From Schaalia odontolytica (GTDB lineage Bacteria > Actinomycetota > Actinomycetes > Actinomycetales > Actinomycetaceae), in assembly GCA_958415245.1 (NCBI GenBank), contig CATYYP010000123.1, positions 1 to 5,820 on the forward strand: a stretch of DNA of 5,820 bases, given 5' to 3'. The position numbers and the translations under genes were made by a program. The notes beneath the pieces were generated by a model. The model ran no database searches and was not told the DNA's origin. It saw only the letters and a program-made list of their open reading frames with translations. Numbering within the stretch: position 1 is the first letter of the stretch; every line of letters starts with the position of its first letter. Below, in pieces: positions 1 through 5,544 of the stretch.

Positions 1-29
1 AAGCAGCCCGGCCCGCTCAAACACCAGGT

Positions 30-99
30 TTCACAGCTTCACAGCAACACTCCCAAAAGTCATATGAGAAATATGAGAGCTTCATAGGTTCTTCATAGG
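30..99 (+). promoter_or_regulatory. Repeat-rich leader of the VTC cluster, putative promoter/operator
   Basis: Three different short direct repeats follow each other upstream of the first gene. TTCACAGC occurs twice head to tail (30-37, 38-45). ATATGAGA occurs twice with a 9-bp period (62-69, 71-78). CTTCATAGG occurs twice with an 11-bp period (80-88, 91-99). Direct repeats spaced about one helical turn are the usual target of OmpR/PhoB-family response regulators, so the last pair is a reasonable operator for the cluster. TAnnnT hexamers at 85-90 (TAGGTT) and 96-101 (TAGGGT) could be -10 elements, but no good -35 is visible, which would fit activator dependence. The repeats are seen directly; the regulator and its class are inference. 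Confidence 0.45.
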
Positions 100-127
100 G
101 TCGCGTGGGGAAATTGGTGCATCGACA

Positions 128-134
128 AAAGGAG
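128..134 (+). promoter_or_regulatory. Ribosome binding site deciding the DUF4956 start
   Basis: AAAGGAG lies 6 bases before the ATG at 141. An in-frame GTG at 105 would add 12 residues (MGKLVHRQKEIP), but these include polar and charged residues ahead of the first membrane segment, and that GTG has no comparable Shine-Dalgarno. The ATG at 141 is therefore preferred. Confidence 0.85.
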
Positions 135-140
135 ATCCCA

Positions 141-683
141 ATGACCGCCCTGATTCTGATCGCCATTGACCTGGTTGCCATGGCCGCTCTCGTGTTCGGC
201 CTGTACTTCCCACGGCACCGCCGTGCTGACCTGGTCGCAGCCTTCCTCGGTGTGAATGTCGGCGTCCTCGCCGTCACGATCATCCTCGCGAACTCGACCG
301 TGAGCGCGGGACTCGGCCTCGGCCTCTTCGGTGTTCTCTCGATCATCCGACTGCGTTCGGATCAGATCTCTCAGACGGAAATCGCCTACTACTTCGCGTC
401 GCTGGCGCTCGGCCTGCTGACGGGTATGTCTTCGGCGGTGACCCCGCTGCTCGGTGGCCTCATCGCCCTGATCCTCGCGGCCTTGGCCTTCGGTGACTCG
501 AAGCTGGTCTTCGGTCGCTACACCTCGCAGACCGTCCAGCTGGACCGCGCGATCGCCGACCCGGCCGAGCTGAAGGCGGCCCTCGAGCAGCGCCTGGGTG
601 CGTCCGTCGCCTCGGTGAATGTCGTCAAGCTCGACCTCGTGAACGACCTGACGCTCGTGGATGTTCGTTCGAAGGTCGCCTGA
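141..683 (+). CDS. DUF4956 family polytopic membrane protein
   Basis: The 180-residue product is an integral membrane protein. Hydrophobic segments lie at about residues 2-21, 31-50, 55-69, 80-97 and 100-118, with the basic loop PRHRRAD (24-30) between the first two. The stretch GLGLFGVLSIIRLRSDQISQTEIAYYF (about 58-84) matches the conserved DUF4956 core, in which a glycine-rich helix runs into an SIIR(L/F)R turn followed by an aromatic helix. Residues 119-180 are soluble, of mixed alpha/beta character, and probably cytosolic. The biochemical function of the family is not established. It is recurrently found beside VTC-domain genes, as here, where the next gene starts 69 bases downstream on the same strand. 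A role as membrane anchor or channel partner of the VTC enzyme is inference from this pairing. Family assignment is fairly sure; the helix count is not. Confidence 0.85.
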   Translation: MTALILIAIDLVAMAALVFGLYFPRHRRADLVAAFLGVNVGVLAVTIILANSTVSAGLGLGLFGVLSIIRLRSDQISQTEIAYYFASLALGLLTGMSSAVTPLLGGLIALILAALAFGDSKLVFGRYTSQTVQLDRAIADPAELKAALEQRLGASVASVNVVKLDLVNDLTLVDVRSKVA

Positions 684-752
684 CTCGCCAGCCCGCCGGC
701 AGACATCGCCACAACCGCCACCCGCATACCGCTAATACCAAGGACACGACTC

Positions 753-1574
753 ATGAACGCCACCCTGAACTCGATTCTCGCCGACCTTGACGTGATCGGC
801 CTCGATGAACTGAATAAGCGCGCGGCGATGCTGACCCGAGTGGACCGTAAGTACGCGCTGGACGCGGCCACGGCCTCGGCGATTCTGAGCCACCTCCCTG
901 AGGATACGAAGGTCCTGCAGATTGACGGCCAGGTGTCCCAGGGCTACGCCTCCACCTACTACGACACTCCCGACATGGATTCGTACCTGCTGACTGCGCT
1001 CAAGCGCCGCCGTCGCTTCAAGGTCCGCACCCGCTCCTACCTCTCGTCGGGCGCGTCCTTCCTGGAGGTTAAGACCCGCGGCCCGCGCGGCGTGACCGTC
1101 AAGAAGCGTATGCCGATCTCTTGGGACGAGGCCGGGGCCCCTCTCGCGGGTGAGCGCCGCACGTGGGTGGCCGGCAAGGTTGAGAAGACGGGATACGGCC
1201 ACCTGGTGCCAGCGCTCGAGCCGGTCCTGGCTGGATCCTACGAGCGCAACACCCTGCTTCTGCCCGGTGGTGTGGGACGCGCGACGGTGGACACCGACTT
1301 GAAGTGGCGCTCGCTGCGCACGGACGGCACCGAGGTTGCTCGCCCCGACCTGGTCATCATCGAAACGAAGTCGGGCGCGACCCCTTCGATCGTCGACCAC
1401 CTCCTGTGGGAGGGTGGTGTGCGACCCGTGAAGATCTCCAAGTACGGGACCGCGATGGCTGCCATGCACCACCTGCCCGCGAACAAGTGGCACCGCACGC
1501 TGGACCGCTACTTTCACGAATATGTGGAGGTCCCCGAGCTCGCGCACTCTGCGCCTCTCGCGATGGCGGCCTGA
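753..1574 (+). CDS. VTC-domain protein, putative polyphosphate polymerase
   Basis: The 273-residue soluble protein belongs to the VTC domain family, part of the triphosphate tunnel metalloenzyme superfamily. Its best-known member, yeast Vtc4, makes polyphosphate from ATP inside a beta-barrel tunnel. The ordered tunnel motifs are visible: RVDRKY at 29-34, TYYDT at 68-72, the basic strand KRRRRFKVRTRSY at 84-96 (R92 and R94 resemble the phosphate-binding pair of Vtc4), FLEVKTR at 103-109 (E105, K107), VKKRM at 116-120, YERN at 163-166, TVDTDL at 178-183, the ExK strand IIETKS at 202-207 (E204), and KISKY at 227-231. The catalytic set looks intact, so an active enzyme is likely. No signal peptide or membrane helix is present, so it acts in the cytosol. 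The ATG follows AAGGA (740-744) by 8 bases. ATP as substrate and polyphosphate as product are inferred from the family and not proven for bacterial members in this gene setting. Confidence 0.9.
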   Translation: MNATLNSILADLDVIGLDELNKRAAMLTRVDRKYALDAATASAILSHLPEDTKVLQIDGQVSQGYASTYYDTPDMDSYLLTALKRRRRFKVRTRSYLSSGASFLEVKTRGPRGVTVKKRMPISWDEAGAPLAGERRTWVAGKVEKTGYGHLVPALEPVLAGSYERNTLLLPGGVGRATVDTDLKWRSLRTDGTEVARPDLVIIETKSGATPSIVDHLLWEGGVRPVKISKYGTAMAAMHHLPANKWHRTLDRYFHEYVEVPELAHSAPLAMAA

Positions 1575-1671
1575 CAGACCTCATAACGGCACCCGCAGTT
1601 TCGACAGCACGCGAAACGAAAGCGCTGAGCATAAGAAACACAAGCTTTAATCACATGAAAGAGACGTACAC

Positions 1672-3561
1672 ATGAAAGCCCTGCAGAAAATCTGGACCCC
1701 CGCCCGGACGATCGGCGCGATCGCCCTCGTTGGAACCCTCGCGCTGGGCGCCTGCAGCTCCGCGGGCGTGACCTCCTCTGGCTCCGGCTCCACCACGGCC
1801 ACCGCGACCGTTGCAGCCTCTGGAACCAACGGCGACACGACCGCGCCGCCCACCGCGGCCGACGCCCTGGCCTCGAACGCGAAGGCCTCCTACGTGAAGG
1901 ACAGCGACTGGAAGGCCTCGGACGCCGTCGACGTGACGCTCAGTGGCACGACCGCGACCTCCTCGTCCGACGCTGTGTCCGTGAGCGACGGGGTGCTGAC
2001 CATCTCCAAGGCCGGCGTCTACAAGCTCAGCGGCTCCTTCACCGGCAAGGTCGTCGTGGCCGCGGGAGCTGAGGACCAGGTCGTCCTGATCCTCGACAAC
2101 GCCACCATCACCTCCTCGACGGGCGCCGCGATCGAGGCGACCAGCGGTGACGACCTCGTCCTGTCCCTCGAGGGCACCTCGACGATCACCGACGGCACCT
2201 ACACCGGCACTGAGGACGCGAACGCCGCGATCTACGCCGACATGGACCTGACGATCACCGGCTCGGGCACCCTCAACGTCACCTCCGGCGCCTCGGACGC
2301 GATCACCTCCAAGGATGACCTGTACGTCCTGAGCGGCACGATCAACGCGACCGCCTCGGATGACGGCCTGCGCGGCAAGGACTCCCTGACTGTTGCCGGC
2401 GGCACCGTCACCGTGACCTCCGGCGGCGACGCCCTCAAGTCCGACCAGGACAACGACGACACCAAGGGCTACGTGTCCATCGTGGACGGCACCGTCACCC
2501 TGACCTCGGGCGGCGACGGCATCGACGCGTACACGGACGCGATCGTCACCGGCGGCACCCTGTCGATCACCTCGGGCGGCGGCGCCTCGACCGGCAAGCC
2601 CTCCACGGGCTCGGCCAAGGGCATCAAGGCGCAGACCTACATCATCGTCGACGGCGGCACGACCACCATCGACGCCGGGGATGACGCCATCCACTCCAAC
2701 GGCGCGCTGCGCCTGAGCTCCGGCACGATCACCGCCGCCTCCGGCGACGATGGCGTGCACACCGAGGTCGCGGCCGTCCTGGATGGCGCAACCGTGACTG
2801 TCACGCAGTCGAACGAGGCCCTCGAGGGTGGCCTCATCACGATCTCCGACGGCACCGTCGACCTGACCTCGAGTGACGACGGTATCAATGCCTCGGGCTC
2901 GATCACGGTCGAGGCCGGCCTGGCCGCAGTCGCCGAGTCCAGCTCGGACTCCGCGACCACCACCGACACCACCACGACCACCACCGAGCAGATGGGCCCC
3001 GGTGGCATGGCTGACGGTGGCGGCTCGATGGAGGACACCGGCGAGCAGCTCACCATCACCGGTGGCACCGTGACCGTCAACGCGAACGGCGACGGCCTTG
3101 ACTCCAACGGTTCGCTGACGATCAGCGGCGGCACGACGACCGTCTACGGCCCGGCGTCCGGCGCGAACGGCGCCCTGGATAGTAACGGCGCCATGAGCAT
3201 CACGGGTGGCACGGTCATCGCCTTCGCTACCAATGAGATGGTGGAGACGCCGACCACGACCGACGGCCAGGGCTGGGTCTCCGCCTCCGCGACCGGCTCC
3301 GCCGGATCCACGGTGACGATCACCGACGCCTCGGGGTCCGTCCTGGGCACCTACACCTCGCTGAAGGCCTTCGGTAACGTCATCTACTCGACCTCCGGCA
3401 TGACCAACGGCTCCACCTACACGGTGAGCGTCGACGGCACTGCCACCGAAGCGACCGCCGGTCAGGGTGGCATGGGGATGGGCCCCGGCGGACAGGGCGG
3501 CCAGCCGCCGATGGGTGGCCCGGGTCAGGGCGGTCAGCCCCCGGCTGCTCCCCAGGGCTGA
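1672..3561 (+). CDS. Carbohydrate-binding (Cthe_2159-type) beta-helix lipoprotein
   Basis: The 629-residue product starts with a lipoprotein signal peptide: basic N-terminus, hydrophobic stretch 14-26, and lipobox LGAC with Cys28 as the lipidation site. A Ser/Thr-rich tether runs to about residue 62. The body is a chain of short beta-rungs of about 22 residues, each with a turn such as DDGL (230-233), GDAL (252-255), GDGI (281-284), DDAI (337-340), DDGV (359-362), NEAL (381-384), DDGI (402-405), GDGL (473-476) and NGAL (499-502), followed by GGTxTxT strands. This is the pattern of the Cthe_2159 carbohydrate-binding family, a calcium-binding parallel beta-helix related in fold to polysaccharide lyases. 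The acidic turns are plausible Ca2+ sites. A Ser/Thr, then Met/Gly-rich insert (423-459) interrupts the helix, and the C-terminus (597-629) is a Gly/Pro/Gln/Met tail. It is predicted to sit on the outer face of the membrane or in the wall and to bind a polysaccharide; no catalytic activity can be claimed. It follows the VTC gene by 97 bases. Confidence 0.85.
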   Translation: MKALQKIWTPARTIGAIALVGTLALGACSSAGVTSSGSGSTTATATVAASGTNGDTTAPPTAADALASNAKASYVKDSDWKASDAVDVTLSGTTATSSSDAVSVSDGVLTISKAGVYKLSGSFTGKVVVAAGAEDQVVLILDNATITSSTGAAIEATSGDDLVLSLEGTSTITDGTYTGTEDANAAIYADMDLTITGSGTLNVTSGASDAITSKDDLYVLSGTINATASDDGLRGKDSLTVAGGTVTVTSGGDALKSDQDNDDTKGYVSIVDGTVTLTSGGDGIDAYTDAIVTGGTLSITSGGGASTGKPSTGSAKGIKAQTYIIVDGGTTTIDAGDDAIHSNGALRLSSGTITAASGDDGVHTEVAAVLDGATVTVTQSNEALEGGLITISDGTVDLTSSDDGINASGSITVEAGLAAVAESSSDSATTTDTTTTTTEQMGPGGMADGGGSMEDTGEQLTITGGTVTVNANGDGLDSNGSLTISGGTTTVYGPASGANGALDSNGAMSITGGTVIAFATNEMVETPTTTDGQGWVSASATGSAGSTVTITDASGSVLGTYTSLKAFGNVIYSTSGMTNGSTYTVSVDGTATEATAGQGGMGMGPGGQGGQPPMGGPGQGGQPPAAPQG

Positions 3562-3574
3562 AGCCCCTGCAATT

Positions 3575-3610
3575 GTGCGCCCCGCGTGATTGTCGACACG
3601 CGGGGCGCAC
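3575..3610 (+). terminator. Strong hairpin terminating the VTC cluster
   Basis: A perfect 14-bp inverted repeat, GTGCGCCCCGCGTG (3575-3588) and CACGCGGGGCGCAC (3597-3610), with an 8-base loop, begins 13 bases after the lipoprotein stop codon. The stem is very GC-rich but is followed by GCTTATACCT rather than a run of T. It may therefore act as a terminator of the U-poor type common in high-GC actinobacteria, or as a 3' stabilising hairpin. Confidence 0.75.
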
Positions 3611-3700
3611 GCTTATACCTGAGCTGCCTCTTCATCGACGAGGCCTCGGCCGGTATCTCACGCCAGCACCCTCGCTCGCCACCCCCGGGATCAGCGCAAC

Positions 3701-3706
3701 TAAACT
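3701..3706 (+). promoter_or_regulatory. Putative -10 element of the RidA gene
   Basis: TAAACT fits the actinobacterial TAnnnT consensus and stands out in the GC-rich spacer. Initiation about 7 bases downstream would give a leader of about 45 bases. No recognisable -35 lies 17 bases upstream, so this rests on the -10 alone. Confidence 0.5.
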
Positions 3707-3716
3707 GGAACCAGAG

Positions 3717-3736
3717 GACGAGGCCCCGGCCTCGTC
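3717..3736 (+). promoter_or_regulatory. Inverted repeat in the RidA leader
   Basis: GACGAGGCC and GGCCTCGTC form a perfect 9-bp inverted repeat with only CC between them. As RNA the realistic stem is GACGAGG/CCTCGTC with a 6-base loop. It sits between the putative -10 (3701-3706) and the ribosome site (3747-3752), so it could be an operator or a 5'-UTR hairpin. The same arm sequences recur in the hairpin at 4896-4952. Confidence 0.5.
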
Positions 3737-3758
3737 GATCACAACGAAAGGACCCCTC

Positions 3759-4214
3759 ATGCTCCCCTCCGAGAAGCTCGCCGAGCTCGGCCTCGAACTG
3801 CCCGCCGTCGCCACTCCCGTCGCCGCGTACGTGCCGGCCGTCATCGACCGTGGCGTCGTGCGCACCTCCGGCCAGATCCCCGTCGTGAACGGCGAGCCCG
3901 TGTGCATCGGCGCGGTCGGCGAGGATGGCGCGGACCCCGAGGACGCCAAGGATGCGGCGCGCGTGTGCGCCCTCAACGCCCTGGCCGCGGCGGCCTCCGT
4001 CGCGGGCGGTATCGACAACCTCGCGGGCGTCGTGAAGGTCGTGGGCTTCGTGTCCTCGCGCCCCGACTTCTACGGCCAGGCTGGCGTCATCAACGGCGCC
4101 TCCGAGCTGTTCGGTGAGATCTTCGGCAGCCAGCACGCGCGCAGCGCCGTGGGCGTCGCGGCGCTGCCCCTCAACGTGAGCGTCGAGGTCGAGGCCGAGT
4201 TCCTCATTAAGTGA
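3759..4214 (+). CDS. RidA/YjgF/YER057c/UK114 family protein
   Basis: The 151-residue protein belongs to the RidA family of small trimeric enzymes. The founding member hydrolyses reactive enamine/imine intermediates released by PLP enzymes. Against E. coli RidA the landmarks are Y24, RTSGQIPV (35-42), the VVKVVGFV strand (91-98), HARSAVGVAALP (126-137) and VSVEVEAEF (140-148). R128 aligns with catalytic R105 and E143 with E120, with the same 15-residue separation. The deaminase site therefore looks intact. It is longer than the usual 125-130 residues because of an N-terminal extension (1-22) and a longer central part, matching a RidA-like subgroup of about 150 residues whose substrate is not defined. 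AAAGGA (3747-3752) precedes the ATG by 6 bases; upstream in-frame codons run back into the previous terminator and are unlikely to be translated. Isolated promoter-like elements suggest its own transcript. Confidence 0.9.
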   Translation: MLPSEKLAELGLELPAVATPVAAYVPAVIDRGVVRTSGQIPVVNGEPVCIGAVGEDGADPEDAKDAARVCALNALAAAASVAGGIDNLAGVVKVVGFVSSRPDFYGQAGVINGASELFGEIFGSQHARSAVGVAALPLNVSVEVEAEFLIK

Positions 4215-4231
4215 ACGCGCGTGCGCGGCTG

Positions 4232-4246
4232 AGGCATGCCTACACT
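4232..4246 (+). promoter_or_regulatory. Putative promoter with palindrome for the DUF2249 gene
   Basis: TACACT (4241-4246) fits TAnnnT and lies 50 bases before the start codon. The 10-bp perfect palindrome AGGCATGCCT (4232-4241) abuts and shares one base with it, a position where a repressor would block polymerase. A second TAnnnT hexamer, TAAGGT, lies at 4250-4255. No convincing -35 is seen. The sequence is clear; the function is inference. Confidence 0.4.
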
Positions 4247-4265
4247 GGGTAAGGTTCGCTGAAAT

Positions 4266-4278
4266 GGCCCGTCGGGCC
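4266..4278 (+). promoter_or_regulatory. Small 5'-UTR hairpin before the DUF2249 gene
   Basis: GGCCC (4266-4270) and GGGCC (4274-4278) pair around GTC, immediately ahead of the ribosome site region AAGGATAAGGA (4280-4290). It leaves the Shine-Dalgarno exposed but could influence ribosome access. It is short and could be chance in GC-rich DNA. Confidence 0.35.
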
Positions 4279-4296
4279 GAAGGATAAGGAAAAGAC

Positions 4297-4884
4297 ATGA
4301 CTGACCGTCAGATGTTCAAGCTGGTCGACGCCAATACCGTCCCCTCCACGGATGGCGGCTGCGGTTGCGGCTGTGGTGGCGAGGGTAAGAAGGCGCGCGC
4401 CGAGCAGGCCCCCGTCGAGCAGGCCCCCGAGCAGGGTGGCTGCAGCTGCGGCGGACACGACGCCCCCGCCGCTGAGGCTGCCGAGGTCCCCGCCGAGCAC
4501 GCCGGTTGCGGCTGCGGCGGACACGACGCCCCCGCCGAGCGCCCCCACGAGATGGCCGCCGAGCCCATCGCCTCCACGGCCGGTGGCTGCGGCTGCGGTG
4601 ACGGCGCCCCCTCGGCGGGCAACGTCCACGCTGGCGGCGCCGGCGTCATTCACCGCCCGGGCGCGGACGAGCTGGTCATCCACTCGATTCCCCGCGTCGT
4701 GCGCCACGCGGTCCTCTTCGCCGCGGTCGACAACCTGCCCGTCGGCGAGAACATCCAGATCTGCGCGCCCCACCAGCCCGAGCCGCTGTTCGCGCACCTG
4801 CAGGATTCCGAGCAGCACTACCGCGTGGAGACGCTCGAGGTCGGCCCCGTGGATTGGCGCTACCGCATCACGCGTCTCGCCTGA
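4297..4884 (+). CDS. DUF2249 protein with N-terminal Cys-Gly/Cys-His repeat region
   Basis: The 195-residue protein has two parts. Residues 125-195 form a DUF2249 domain (ELVIHSIPRVVRHAVLFAAV, then VGENIQI, HQPEPLFAHL, VGPVDWRYRITRL), a small alpha/beta fold related to TusA/SirA-like domains and often linked in other bacteria to haem, nitrogen-oxide or redox proteins; its reaction is unknown. Residues 20-102 are low complexity with cysteines in clusters: C22, C24, C26; C49, C51; C71, C73; C98, C100. Two units, GGCSCGGHDAPAAE (47-60) and AGCGCGGHDAPAE (69-81), are near-identical and coded by a 27-bp exact DNA repeat (4445-4471, 4511-4537) 66 bp apart. Spacers are rich in Ala, Pro and Glu. Closely spaced CxC and nearby His suggest metal or Fe-S handling; this is inference. 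C156 and several His lie in the folded domain. There is no signal peptide, so it is cytosolic. AAGGA (4286-4290) supports the start. Confidence 0.8.
   Translation: MTDRQMFKLVDANTVPSTDGGCGCGCGGEGKKARAEQAPVEQAPEQGGCSCGGHDAPAAEAAEVPAEHAGCGCGGHDAPAERPHEMAAEPIASTAGGCGCGDGAPSAGNVHAGGAGVIHRPGADELVIHSIPRVVRHAVLFAAVDNLPVGENIQICAPHQPEPLFAHLQDSEQHYRVETLEVGPVDWRYRITRLA
4445..4537 (+). repeat. In-frame 27-bp direct repeat within the DUF2249 gene
   Basis: An exact 27-base match occurs at 4445-4471 and 4511-4537, 66 bp (22 codons) apart, with further matches just upstream at 4441-4443 and 4507-4509. Both copies encode the CGGHDAPA segment in the same frame. Identity at the nucleotide level, including third positions, suggests recent internal duplication or recombination, and the copy number could vary between strains. 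Confidence 0.85.
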
Positions 4885-4895
4885 GGCTCTTTGAC

Positions 4896-4952
4896 ACGAC
4901 GAGGCCGTGGCCGACTCTCGCTTCTCCGCGGGACTGGCCATGGCCTCGTCGT
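4896..4952 (+). terminator. Long hairpin downstream of the DUF2249 gene
   Basis: ACGACGAGGCCGTGGCC (4896-4912) pairs with GGCCATGGCCTCGTCGT (4936-4952) over 17 bp with one G-U pair, around a 23-base loop. It begins 11 bases after the stop codon. No T-run follows (ATGCGTGC), so it is a U-poor terminator or 3' stability element and probably separates this gene from the next. The outer arms repeat the GACGAGGCC/GGCCTCGTC arms found at 3717-3736. Confidence 0.65.
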
Positions 4953-5015
4953 ATGCGTGCGGAGACGGGTGCCGGTTCGGGTGTCCATTCGCGTGCTTGG
5001 GAGCGTCCGACCCGG

Positions 5016-5021
5016 TACCGT
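5016..5021 (+). promoter_or_regulatory. Putative -10 element giving a leaderless SRPBCC transcript
   Basis: TACCGT fits TAnnnT and ends 6 bases before the ATG at 5028. Initiation at or next to that A would give a leaderless mRNA, which is common in actinobacteria. No Shine-Dalgarno is visible in CCGTTGGTGT before the start, which supports this reading. The -35 region is weak (GTGCTT at the 17-bp spacing). Confidence 0.5.
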
Positions 5022-5027
5022 TGGTGT

Positions 5028-5507
5028 ATGAGCTTCTTTGACATGACTTCTGACGCCGACGTTGAGGACGACCTGGATCGCGTCGAGACCGACGTGGTCG
5101 TGGACTGCGACATTGAGGCCGCGTGGGCGCTCGTGTCGGAGCCGGGCTGGTGGGTCAACGACGGCCCGCTGGGTGACCACGAGGTGACGCTCGGGGATGA
5201 CGGAATTTATCGCGTGAGCGACCCGGACGCCGGTGACTGGCTGATCGAAAAGGCCGACGAGGATCCGATGGATGTCGTCGCCTTCCGCTGGTACCCGCTG
5301 GCCGACGACGAGCTGCCGGACGAGTACGCGACCCGCATCGAGGTCTCCCTGTCCGAGGAGCGCGGCGGCGTCGCCATCCACGTGGAGGAGTCGGGTCTGG
5401 CGTCGGTCTCCGACGACGAGGCCGAGGCTCGCCAGGCGTACGACGACGAGATGGGCATGTGGGAACAGGTCCTGATCGCGGCGAAGAACTACCTCGAGGG
5501 CCGCTGA
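5028..5507 (+). CDS. SRPBCC/AHSA1-like (START-fold) domain protein
   Basis: The 159-residue acidic protein has a SRPBCC (Bet v 1-like) helix-grip domain, a fold that holds hydrophobic ligands or acts as an Aha1-type chaperone-binding module. Landmarks are the first strand VETDVVVDCDIEAAWALVSEP (19-39), the GWWVNDG motif (40-46), MDVVAFRWYP (81-90), ATRIEVSLSE (101-110), GVAIHVEESGL (114-124) and the long C-terminal helix with W145 to about 157. These fit actinobacterial AHSA1-like proteins of 150-160 residues. Ligand and partner are unknown. The first 18 residues and the loops are very rich in Asp and Glu. The frame is open back to 4854, but that extension overlaps the previous gene and its hairpin, so the ATG at 5028 is used; the ATG at 5043 (Met6) is an alternative. 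It is followed by a terminator about 100 bases on, and looks monocistronic. Confidence 0.8.
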   Translation: MSFFDMTSDADVEDDLDRVETDVVVDCDIEAAWALVSEPGWWVNDGPLGDHEVTLGDDGIYRVSDPDAGDWLIEKADEDPMDVVAFRWYPLADDELPDEYATRIEVSLSEERGGVAIHVEESGLASVSDDEAEARQAYDDEMGMWEQVLIAAKNYLEGR

Positions 5508-5544
5508 GCGTCTGCGCTTCCGAGCCGGTGTCTGCTGATGTCGG

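Noticed and set aside
732..1547. Minus-strand open frame (271 codons) opposite the VTC gene
   Set aside because: It mirrors the VTC gene, whose catalytic motifs are unmistakable, and has no ribosome site or family match of its own.
1598..1617. GTTTCG/CGAAAC inverted repeat between the VTC and lipoprotein genes, considered as a terminator
   Set aside because: The stem is only 6 bp with an 8-base loop and no T-run; too weak to split the cluster.
1655..1675. Six-codon mini-ORF MKETYT whose TGA overlaps the lipoprotein ATG
   Set aside because: The ATGA overlap could suggest translational coupling, but it has no clear ribosome site of its own and its GAAAGAG stretch is better read as the lipoprotein's Shine-Dalgarno.
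1651..2760. Long minus-strand open frame (369 codons) opposite the lipoprotein gene
   Set aside because: It is the antisense shadow of a strongly GC3-biased repetitive gene. Its translation is Gly/Arg/Val/Ala low complexity with no family resemblance, while the + strand has a signal peptide and recognised fold.
4445..4537. Repeat array considered as CRISPR
   Set aside because: There are only two copies, in frame inside a gene, with coding spacers and no cas genes.
4891..4896. Perfect TTGACA after the DUF2249 gene, considered as a -35
   Set aside because: No TAnnnT lies at 16-19 bases downstream, and the hexamer runs into the base of the 17-bp hairpin, so it is probably not a promoter.
4854..5027. 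N-terminal extension of the SRPBCC frame to 4854
   Set aside because: It overlaps the DUF2249 gene end and reads through the 4896-4952 hairpin. The sequence is Arg/Pro-rich and unlike the domain.
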